A program made the translations under genes and the position numbers. 64,000 nt of DNA from Bacillus sp. SM2101 (GTDB lineage: Bacteria > Bacillota > Bacilli > Bacillales > SM2101). Below the pieces are notes generated by a model that had not been told where the DNA came from, searched no databases, and worked only from the letters and a program-made list of their open reading frames with translations. Positions 57,261 to 64,000 of the stretch are shown one piece after another; position 1 is the first letter of the stretch, and each line of letters opens with the position of its first letter. The DNA is taken from positions 200,838-264,837 of the forward strand of contig NZ_JAEUFG010000002.1 in the NCBI RefSeq assembly GCF_018588585.1, given 5' to 3'.

Positions 57261-58928
57261 GTGAAATTTGTTATTTTACTTACGATCTCTTTATTTATGA
57301 TGCCTTGGACAAAACAAGAAAGACAATCTACAGTAAAAATAATATGGATTCCTGTGCTTTTTTGGTTAGTTATTGGAATAGTAGAGTATTTCTTTTTAAT
57401 TGATAATCAAATAAGTTCAATTTTAACAACCTACACAATTGTTGCAGCAGGTTTTATTATTCTTAGTTCCTATTTTTATGAGAACCATAATAAAGTTTTG
57501 ATGATTAAAGCAACGTTAAGTGTACTCCTCATTGCAGCTTTTGTTTATACAACCTTTTTTCATTCAATGATCATTGCTAAAAATAAATATGAAGGAGTTA
57601 ATTTTGAAGTTCATGATATATCAGAACCTTTTACCAATGAGGATACACCTTTTTCTGTCCCACCAGAAACTGCTCGTAATAAAATGCTAAAGGTTTTTGG
57701 TAACATTGATAATGTCTCGTATTTTGAACTCGGTGATTTAACACCACAAATCGTCAACGGTGAGACATTATATGTAGCACCTATAGAAGCTTCTGGTTTT
57801 TTCAAAGCAAGAAAAGCCGGTTCCACTCCTGGGTACATTACAATGTCAGGTACAAACCCTGACGCAGAAGCCAGTCTCGCCTTAGGCTATGAGATGCAAT
57901 ATGTACCTAGCATGTATTTTAATGATAACCTTCAACGAATTGTTCGCAAGGCATTTCCTAAAGGGATATTTTATGGTGAACCGAAATTTGAGATAGCTGA
58001 TGACGGTAAACCTTTTTATACAATGACATATGGTGATAAAGTTTCTCTACGTTCTGGATTTAATGTCAAAGGAGTAATTTTAGTAGACCCTAACACTGGT
58101 GATATTCAGAAGTATACTAAAGAAAAAGCACCTGCCTTTATCGATGGTGTGCTCAATTTCGAAACAGCTTCACTCCAGAATGAATACTTCGGATATCTGG
58201 CACATGGTTATTGGAACAGCTTATTTTCTCAAACAGATGTTAAAATACCTACCGATTGGGGTACGTACGAAGGCGTAACACCTATTTTTGGGAAGAGTGG
58301 AAAAATGTATTACTTTACAGACTTTACCTCTCCGAAAGAAGGTGTAGATTCAGCACTTGGTTACTCTCTCATTGACGCACGAACAGGTGAATTAAACTAC
58401 TATAACGGTGAATTAGTAAAGGGGGTTATGGATGGCTCTGCAGCTGAAGAGGTTGTCGATAATACTTTTAAAAAGGAAAAGTGGCATGGTACGATGCCAG
58501 TTATTTACAACGTGTACGGTGAACCAAGTTGGGTTGTACCTGTTACAGATGATGGTGGTCTAGTTCGTCAGTATGCAGTGATCTTAGCGTCAAATGCAAA
58601 AGTTTTTGCTACTGGATCAACACAAAAAGAAGCATTCAATAAGTATAAAAGCGCCCTTTCTAGAACCGACTCCACACACCGCGCCTCTACAACTAGTGAA
58701 GAAAAGAATATAGAAGGGGATGTTCTGCGTGTTTATAAGGAAATTGATGATGGTGTAACTTTTATTTTTATACTTCTAGATAATAGCGATAAAATATTCA
58801 TGGTTTCTTCCAGTGACTTTCCATATGCAATATTTACTGAGCAAGGAGATACTCTAAAGCTAGAGTATGCAGATAATAATGAACAAATCGTTTCCGTTAA
58901 TCAATATCAAAACCTAGGGATTGATTAA
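57261..58928 (+). CDS. Large membrane-anchored protein of unknown function
   Basis: 555 residues from the GTG at 57261 (GGAGGGAGGAAG upstream); the longer frame to 57162 runs through a repeat element and is not real. Four membrane helices (about 1-110) precede a roughly 445-residue extracytoplasmic region with repeated PepSY-like phrases (VDPNTGDIQKYTKEKAPAFIDGV, SLIDARTGELNYYNGELVKGV). I do not recognise the family, but the layout suggests a surface or envelope-maintenance role. Followed by its own terminator and the minisatellite. Confidence 0.65.
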   Translation: MKFVILLTISLFMMPWTKQERQSTVKIIWIPVLFWLVIGIVEYFFLIDNQISSILTTYTIVAAGFIILSSYFYENHNKVLMIKATLSVLLIAAFVYTTFFHSMIIAKNKYEGVNFEVHDISEPFTNEDTPFSVPPETARNKMLKVFGNIDNVSYFELGDLTPQIVNGETLYVAPIEASGFFKARKAGSTPGYITMSGTNPDAEASLALGYEMQYVPSMYFNDNLQRIVRKAFPKGIFYGEPKFEIADDGKPFYTMTYGDKVSLRSGFNVKGVILVDPNTGDIQKYTKEKAPAFIDGVLNFETASLQNEYFGYLAHGYWNSLFSQTDVKIPTDWGTYEGVTPIFGKSGKMYYFTDFTSPKEGVDSALGYSLIDARTGELNYYNGELVKGVMDGSAAEEVVDNTFKKEKWHGTMPVIYNVYGEPSWVVPVTDDGGLVRQYAVILASNAKVFATGSTQKEAFNKYKSALSRTDSTHRASTTSEEKNIEGDVLRVYKEIDDGVTFIFILLDNSDKIFMVSSSDFPYAIFTEQGDTLKLEYADNNEQIVSVNQYQNLGID

Positions 58929-58940
58929 CATACACTTAAA

Positions 58941-58976
58941 CAAGGCTAGTGCAAAATTACACTAGTCTTGTTTTTT
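58941..58976 (+). terminator. Terminator of the membrane-anchored protein gene
   Basis: CAAGGCTAGTG/CACTAGTCTTG with a 7-nt loop, followed by TTTTTT. Confidence 0.85.
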
Positions 58977-59011
58977 CACGAATGTGCTCTTTTGACTAAT
59001 AAATTTAAATA

Positions 59012-59562
59012 TTGACCCATAAGTTCAGCAAATTGACCCGTATATCATCTAATTTGACCAGTAAACCATTTAAATTGGCCCGTATATTCAGAATTTGAAC
59101 CGTAAAACATCTAATTTGACCCGTATATTCAGAATTTGACCCGTAAATCATCTAATTTGGACCGTATATTCAGGATTTGAACCGTAAAACATCTAATTTG
59201 AACCGTATATTCAGAATTTGACCCGTAAATCATCTAATTTGACCCGTATATTCAGAATTTGACCGATATATCATCTAATTTGAACCGTATATTCAGAGTT
59301 TGACCCATATAACATCTAATTTGAACTGTATATTCAGAATTTGACCCGTAAATCATCTTATTTGACCCGTATATTCAAAGTTTGACCCATATAACATCTA
59401 ATTTGACCCATATAACATCAAATATAACCCGTATATTCAGGATTTGACCCATATAACATCTAATTTGACCCGTATATTCAGAATTTGACCCATATATCAT
59501 CTAATTTGACCCGCATATTCAGAATTTGACCCATATAACATCTAATTTGACCCGTAAACAAT
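59012..59562. repeat. Noncoding minisatellite, about 27 units of 20-21 bp in two alternating types
   Basis: Two unit types alternate: TTGACCCGTATATTCAGAAT and TTGACCCGTAAATCATCTAA (with variants TTGAACC, TTGGCCC, ATATAACATC). The combined period of about 41 bp is not a multiple of three and all frames are interrupted, so it is not coding. It lies between two convergent genes. No conserved spacers, so it is not a CRISPR array. Function unknown; candidates are a chromosomal hot-spot, a protein-binding array or transcription-blocking DNA. Confidence 0.85.
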
Positions 59563-59600
59563 AAAGGTTAGTCCATAAATCTACTGTACACCTCCAATAA

Positions 59601-59634
59601 CAAAGGATCACTAGCAATTGCTAATGATCCTTTG
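59601..59634. terminator. Hairpin downstream of the fumarase gene
   Basis: CAAAGGATCA/TGATCCTTTG enclosing AGCAATTGCT, perfectly paired. Likely the terminator of the fumarase transcript although the U-run is weak. Confidence 0.55.
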
Positions 59635-59652
59635 AAAAATCATATATATCTC

Positions 59653-61185
59653 CTATTTAAAAACAGGATCTTTAAAAGTCGCTAGCTTTTCTAAAGATGA
59701 TTTATCAACATCTTCGTGTAAGCTGTTGCCGTGAGAATCCATCGTTACTACAGCAGTAAACCCTTCAACTTGCAGATGCCACATTGCTTCAGGAATGCCA
59801 AACTCCATGAGGTCAACTCCCTCAACTGATTTAATACAATCAGCATAATATTGTGCTGCACCACCTATAGCATTTAAATAAACGCCACCATGCTCTTCTA
59901 AAGCTGCAAGTGTTTTTGGTCCCATACCACCTTTACCAATAACTGCACGGACACCAAACTTCTTCATAATATCACCTTGATACGGCTCTTCGCGAATTGA
60001 TGTAGTAGGACCTGCTGCTTTTACATGCCAATTGCCTTCTTCATCTTTCAACATTACTGGTCCACAATGATAAATAATTTGTCCGTCCAAATCTACTGGC
60101 GCATCGTGGTCAGTTAAATATTTATGAATCGCATCGCGCCCAGTGTACATCATGCCATTAATATGAACGACATCTCCCACTTTTAATTCACGGATTTGTT
60201 CTTCCGTTATCGGTGCTTGTAATACAACTTCACGTGTTTCCGATTCCTCGTCAGCTTTATTTGCGTCATTAGCAAAATCTACTTTTTCTCCGTCCTGATA
60301 CAACCATTCATTAATCTCGCCCGTTTCTGGATTTACAGTCATACCTAAGCGTCGATATGCCCAGCAGTTGTACGCTACTGATACAAAAAAGCTTGCTGGG
60401 ATTCGGTTTATGACACCCACTTTACAGCCGAGAAGCGTTGTTTCCCCACCAAAGCCCATTGTACCAATACCGAGCTTATTCGCATTTTCCATCACGTATT
60501 CTTCAAGTTTACGTAAATCTTCGTTAGGGTTTACATCATCAACCGTACGGAAAAGCTGCTCTTTAGCTAACTCATAACCACTCGTACGATCTCCTCCGAT
60601 TCCAACACCAATAAAACCAGCACTACATCCCTGTCCTTGCGCTTGATATACTGAATGCATGATACATTTTCTAATTCCGTCTAAATCACGTCCTGCACGA
60701 CCAAGCCCCTCTAGTTCACATGGCAAACTATACTGGATGTTTTTGTTTTCACAGCCTCCACCTTTTAAAATCAGTCTTACATCAATATAATCTTTCTCCC
60801 ATTGTTCAAACTTAATTACCGGAGTGCCTATACCTAAATTATCACCACTGTTGGCTCCAGTTAAGGAATCAACAGAATTAGGACGTAGCTTGCCATCCTT
60901 TGTAGCTTGTGCGATAGCGCTATAAATCGCATCCTTTACCTTTAACTGATTTACCGCTACAGGCGTTTTAATTTTAAATGTTGGCAAACCCGTATCTTGA
61001 CAAATAGGCGATACATTTTCATCCGCCATGGAAATATTGTTCGTAATCGTTGATAATGACATAGCAGCTCGAGTACCTGCATTTTCACGTTTTTTCGCTT
61101 TTGCAATAGCACTACGGACATCCTTTGGTAAGTTTGTAGATGTTTCAACGATAAGCTTATACATACTTTCTTGAAGCTTCTCCAT
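59653..61185 (-). CDS. fumA: Class I (4Fe-4S) fumarate hydratase
   Basis: 510 residues with AAGGGGGA before the ATG. The N-terminal alpha-domain (about 1-280) carries PICQDTGLPTFKI and cysteines expected to hold the cluster (QGCSAGFIGVGIGGDRTSGYELAK); the C-terminal beta-domain shows GDVVHINGMMYTGRDAIHKYL, IIYHCGPVM, AAGPTTSIREEPYQGDIMKKFGVRAVIGKGGMG. It interconverts fumarate and malate in the TCA cycle. Many Bacillus species use only the class II enzyme, so this oxygen-sensitive form is notable. Confidence 0.93.
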   Translation of the reverse strand: MEKLQESMYKLIVETSTNLPKDVRSAIAKAKKRENAGTRAAMSLSTITNNISMADENVSPICQDTGLPTFKIKTPVAVNQLKVKDAIYSAIAQATKDGKLRPNSVDSLTGANSGDNLGIGTPVIKFEQWEKDYIDVRLILKGGGCENKNIQYSLPCELEGLGRAGRDLDGIRKCIMHSVYQAQGQGCSAGFIGVGIGGDRTSGYELAKEQLFRTVDDVNPNEDLRKLEEYVMENANKLGIGTMGFGGETTLLGCKVGVINRIPASFFVSVAYNCWAYRRLGMTVNPETGEINEWLYQDGEKVDFANDANKADEESETREVVLQAPITEEQIRELKVGDVVHINGMMYTGRDAIHKYLTDHDAPVDLDGQIIYHCGPVMLKDEEGNWHVKAAGPTTSIREEPYQGDIMKKFGVRAVIGKGGMGPKTLAALEEHGGVYLNAIGGAAQYYADCIKSVEGVDLMEFGIPEAMWHLQVEGFTAVVTMDSHGNSLHEDVDKSSLEKLATFKDPVFK

Positions 61186-61430
61186 ACAAAATCCCCCTTA
61201 TATTCCGCTAAAATGAAGTTGTCTTATTTTTCACAATTAAATTATACTCCTACAATATTATTTTCGAAAGCGATTTCTTTTTCACACTACCAAATAGGAA
61301 AATAATGCTATAATTATTTTAGAATCTTATCGTAAAATTTGTTATTAAAGCTAAGGTGTTGGACACGAAAAACATCATTATTTTAATAAAGAACGGTCGA
61401 ATTACAGTGGTTAGAGGAGGAATCAACAAG

Positions 61431-61676
61431 TTGAAGCTTTGTATACATTGCGATTCAGATATGATAGAAAAAAAGAACTATTTAGAATTTAAATTACCAA
61501 TTGCTATGTTGCTATTAATATTCCCAAACGGTGTATTCTTTTGTTGGGTACCTTTTCTCATCCCAGGAAATTATGTATGTAAAAAATGCTATAAATCCTC
61601 GAAAAAGGTAAAGGAAATCGATTGGAGGGAATATGAGTTACTAGAAAAAATAAAAACACAACAAACAACGAAATAG
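61431..61676 (+). CDS. Small zinc-ribbon membrane protein (LITAF-like layout)
   Basis: 81 residues from the TTG at 61431 (GAGGAGG upstream, spacing about 10); a longer frame to 61356 is unsupported. A first knuckle C-x-x-C (LCIHCDSDM), one hydrophobic stretch (about 20-46, LPIAMLLLIFPNGVFFCWVPFLI), and a second knuckle C-x-x-C (YVCKKCYKS). Two CxxC pairs around a membrane-inserted segment resemble LITAF-like domains. Function unknown. Confidence 0.6.
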   Translation: MKLCIHCDSDMIEKKNYLEFKLPIAMLLLIFPNGVFFCWVPFLIPGNYVCKKCYKSSKKVKEIDWREYELLEKIKTQQTTK

Positions 61677-61856
61677 TTTAAAGGCTATTCTATTATAGAT
61701 CGGTGATTTTTGAATGGTTGATATAATAGGGTTCCTGAAGGCCCAAATTCGGTTCTAATGGTTGAAGTTCCCATTTTTCTGCTCTATATGTTTAATTTCA
61801 TAGTCAAAAGGTTAAGAAGACTAGAATAAGCGCTTGGAATCAACCCAAACGCAATT

Positions 61857-62075
61857 TTATTTGTTATTGTTATTATAAATATTTCTGTGTACATAATCTG
61901 CATTTTTGTGAAAAGACCACTGACCTAAAAGAGTAGCTAAAACCATAAACATTCCACCTACCACAAAGCCAATCGTATAATAACCTATGAAAAAAAGAAC
62001 GAAAGAACCTACAAGCGAAAGTATCAGAGCAACGATTAACCAAGTTTTTATTTTTTCTTTTTTTATATTATCCAA
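61857..62075 (-). CDS. Small two-helix membrane protein
   Basis: About 72 residues. The ATG at 62081 lies only 2 bases from AGGAGAG, so I start at the TTG 62075, which is spaced correctly. Two hydrophobic helices (about 12-30 and 36-54) and a polar tail ending in Asn residues. No family recognised. Confidence 0.65.
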   Translation of the reverse strand: MDNIKKEKIKTWLIVALILSLVGSFVLFFIGYYTIGFVVGGMFMVLATLLGQWSFHKNADYVHRNIYNNNNK

Positions 62076-62380
62076 TTTCATCTCTCCTATTATTTCTAAA
62101 CAACATTTTAACGTAATTTTTAATTATATAAAATGATCTTTTCAAATAAATATAGTAATTATATTACCAATAGCATTCATTGTGATAGACTTTTTATCGC
62201 ATTAATGTCAATTCTCTATAACTCGTATCGATCACAGATAACATCGTTTTGCTATGATAAGTGAGATAAAATAGCAACAGAGCTTATAAAAGAACAACAT
62301 AAAAAAGGGCAGATAACTCTACAACTACATACCTAAGGCTAAAGATATGTACCATGAGTTCTGACCTTCAATGGTAGTAC

Positions 62381-63256
62381 TTATTTCTCGTTAGCAATTA
62401 TTTTTATTAAGTTTGGTAACCACTGATATAGATTAGTGAATGTATATCCTAACCCTTTTGCTTTATCAGTAGAGATTGTCCATGTTTTTTCAATTCCATA
62501 TGGAGAGTGTTCGTCTTTTGTGGATTCTTTAGAAAGCACAGCATTTTTGCCGATTTCTTTCTCAATAAGCTCCATCAATTCACCCATCGAAATCGTTCCA
62601 TCAGCACAAGCATTGATAGGTCCTGCAAAATCTTGGGTACCCGTCCAAGCAATAAAGTCCCCTGCCTCCTGCTGGTTAATAAAGCCCATTCCTACATCGA
62701 GATTAGGGAAGTATATTTGTTCTTGTTTTTTCATTTTGTCAATATGAAGCTTCAAACGTTCTGTATAATCATGCTCCCCCAACACAATCGGAATACGAAC
62801 TGCTACAACTGGAAAAGAAGCATGTTGAAAAAAAGCAGCCTCTGCTTGTCGTTTGCCTTCCTGGTAGGATATTTCGTCCGTAGGAATAGGGTTAATTTCA
62901 TATGTATATGGATCGAACAATTCTTCTGCCATATCCACACCATAGTCATAAACTGACATCGTTGATGTAAATACGTATTTACCTACCTTACCTTTTAAAG
63001 CTTCAATGGTAATTTCTGCATCCTGTGCATTATAGCATATTTGATCAAATACAATATCCCATTTACTATTTTGTACCGCAGTTATTACTGACTGCTTATC
63101 AAATCGATCAACCTTTAACTTTTTCACTTCATCGCCGAATGGGATTGTACTTTTTTGTCTCGTTGCAACAGTTACTTGAAAGCCCTTTTTTAATAATTCA
63201 TTAACCAAATTCACTCCAAAAAAACGTGTTCCTCCGAATACTAATGCAGTTTTCAT
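62381..63256 (-). CDS. NAD-dependent epimerase/dehydratase-like (extended SDR) protein
   Basis: 291 residues from the ATG at 63256 (CGGAGG upstream); the longer frame to 63295 is unsupported. The Rossmann motif ALVFGGTRFFGVNLV (G-x-x-x-F-x-x) marks an atypical SDR of the YjbT/CSP41 type; the expected catalytic YxxxK is replaced by ISYQEGKRQAE (Y-x-x-x-K in YQEGK). Probably binds NAD(H) or NADP(H) and may modify a sugar nucleotide or act as a regulator. Confidence 0.83.
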   Translation of the reverse strand: MKTALVFGGTRFFGVNLVNELLKKGFQVTVATRQKSTIPFGDEVKKLKVDRFDKQSVITAVQNSKWDIVFDQICYNAQDAEITIEALKGKVGKYVFTSTMSVYDYGVDMAEELFDPYTYEINPIPTDEISYQEGKRQAEAAFFQHASFPVVAVRIPIVLGEHDYTERLKLHIDKMKKQEQIYFPNLDVGMGFINQQEAGDFIAWTGTQDFAGPINACADGTISMGELMELIEKEIGKNAVLSKESTKDEHSPYGIEKTWTISTDKAKGLGYTFTNLYQWLPNLIKIIANEK

Positions 63257-63397
63257 CACAACAACACCTCCGTAATCATTATATATTGAAGCCATTTAGA
63301 AAAACGAGAAATTTGAATCATAAGCTCCATATTCTTAATCTATGTTACCTTCCATAAATTCTAGACCAAGCTAACTCCCTTTTACTGTAAAAGTAAA
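63257..63397. other. 5' flank of the epimerase-like gene
   Basis: Promoter region of the minus-strand epimerase-like gene. No distinct motif supported. Confidence 0.35.
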
Positions 63398-63427
63398 AAT
63401 CAGGTGTAGAGTATTCCACACCTGATT
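63398..63427 (-). terminator. Terminator near the SE1561-type gene
   Basis: AATCAGGTGT/ACACCTGATT, 10-nt loop, with an A-run on the left that becomes a U-run for minus-strand transcripts. Confidence 0.7.
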
Positions 63428-63465
63428 AATTAATTGTGGCTTATCGTAATAAGAGCTATACATGA

Positions 63466-63560
63466 ATATAACTAACGTTCAACACACCTTTTCATACATA
63501 TCATACACATCAGTTACTCATGTAAGTTAAAAAACGCAACAAAGTTTACGAAAAAAGTCT
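63466..63560 (+). repeat. MITE-like dispersed repeat, partial copy
   Basis: ATAACTAACGTTCAACACACCTTTT core and GCAACAAAGTTTACGAAAAAAGTC at the end. It directly abuts the 3' end of the SE1561-type gene. Confidence 0.55.
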
Positions 63561-63743
63561 TTATTTATGATCTTTTATTTGTTCACATTTATCTTCAATA
63601 TCATCAATCATCTGTATTAAACGATCAATATCTTCAAGCTTTGTTTCTTCTGGATCTAATGAGTCGATCGTCTCTAAAAACATATTTAATCGATCCTTCA
63701 AATATATTATTTGTGAGTGATTGCCATTTGATGTTTTATCCAA
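63561..63743 (-). CDS. SE1561-family small protein
   Basis: 60 residues from a TTG (63743) with AAAGGGG upstream. The pattern YLKDRLNMFLETIDSLDPEETKLEDIDRLIQMIDDIEDKCEQ is characteristic of the SE1561 family, short acidic coiled-coil proteins found in Staphylococcus and Bacillus. Function unknown. Confidence 0.8.
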   Translation of the reverse strand: MDKTSNGNHSQIIYLKDRLNMFLETIDSLDPEETKLEDIDRLIQMIDDIEDKCEQIKDHK

Positions 63744-63845
63744 CTAGCTCGCCCCTTTCTCTCTATTATCGTAACGAATTCACAACCATTTGACAACATC
63801 CCTCACAATTCTACATAATTATCGGAGGTTATTGTTTAGTCAAAG

Positions 63846-63987
63846 TTGTTTTCACATTGATTGTTACTTTTTGTCCAAAGATATAAGCACGTAGTCAAAT
63901 AGCGTTCGTGGCATCTTTTCTACTTATAGAATTATTAAGCTATTATAATACTCATCAAAAATAGCAACAAAGTTTACGAAAAGAGCA
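63846..63987 (+). repeat. MITE-like dispersed repeat, complete copy at the right edge
   Basis: GTTGTTTTCACATTGATTG at the left, GCACGTAGTCAAATAGCGTTCGTGGCATCTTTTCTAC in the centre, CAAAGTTTACGAAAAGAGC at the right end (about 142 bp). The best-preserved copy in the window and a good query for the family. Confidence 0.7.
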
Positions 63988-64000
63988 TTAGTCAAAAACA

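Noticed and set aside
59012-59562. Minisatellite considered as a CRISPR array or as a coding repeat
   Set aside because: Units are contiguous without unique spacers, and the 41-bp period with stops in every frame rules out a coding repeat.

Overview
The window is AT-rich DNA from a low-GC Gram-positive, spore-forming Bacillota, almost certainly a member of the Bacillaceae. The evidence is strong AGGAGG-type ribosome sites with ATG, GTG and TTG starts, a Bce-type antibiotic-sensing module, a PdaA-like spore-cortex deacetylase, YjcZ-type and SE1561-type small proteins, and a maltodextrin locus organised as in Bacillus. No rRNA, tRNA, CRISPR array, complete insertion sequence or complete prophage was seen. 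It reads as ordinary chromosome with many single-gene units and some decayed intergenic DNA.

Layout. 1-5.4 kb: end of a membrane protein gene, then a BceRS-BceAB-like two-component/ABC module whose permease is interrupted in an A9 tract. 5.5-13.1 kb: GNAT, lipoprotein, a secreted Vps62-like protein with an internal six-fold repeat, DsbA-like oxidoreductase with a divergent TetR regulator, NUDIX, HAD. 13.5-15.2 kb: a 395-bp duplication carrying yjcZ-type genes, then a 5'-truncated DHH phosphoesterase ending at a 39-bp palindrome. 15.3-18.2 kb: S-layer-homology protein, a nonsense-mutated CD3324-type gene, a methyltransferase. 18.4-22.6 kb: hypB, a large Fe-S flavoprotein and hypA, with no hydrogenase in the window. 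23-28.7 kb: PadR and its probable target membrane protein sharing a palindromic operator, a decayed FlaR-type kinase, a Gfo/Idh/MocA dehydrogenase, and an ECF sigma/anti-sigma pair. 29-38.3 kb: a complete maltodextrin locus (LacI regulator, GH31 alpha-glucosidase, MdxGFE transporter, divergent GH13 enzyme) with CAAACG-type operators in the divergent promoter. 38.4-47.3 kb: small metabolic, regulatory and resistance-like genes and a stand-alone second DnaN clamp. 47.6-57 kb: MFS and EamA transporters, a MocR-type regulator, a PhoPR-like two-component system, a DM13 protein, PdaA. 57-64 kb: a large membrane-anchored protein of unknown function, a 27-unit noncoding tandem repeat, class I fumarase, a zinc-ribbon membrane microprotein, an epimerase-like protein and an SE1561 protein.

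The most striking unexplained structure is a dispersed, MITE-like intergenic repeat of about 120-190 bp (ends GGCTGTTTTC and GAAAAGAGCC, core GTTCGTGGCATCTTTTCTAC). It occurs roughly a dozen times as complete or partial copies, including one head-to-head pair, and one copy end supplies the C-terminus of a yjcZ-type gene. The second is the roughly 550-bp minisatellite at 59.0-59.56 kb. Other notable points are two genes that each need one additional A in an A8/A9 tract to be in frame (phase variation, slippage or homopolymer under-calling), the hydrogenase-less hypB-flavoprotein-hypA cluster, and the repeat domain inserted into a Vps62-like protein. No wholly new multi-gene system can be demonstrated from sequence alone.
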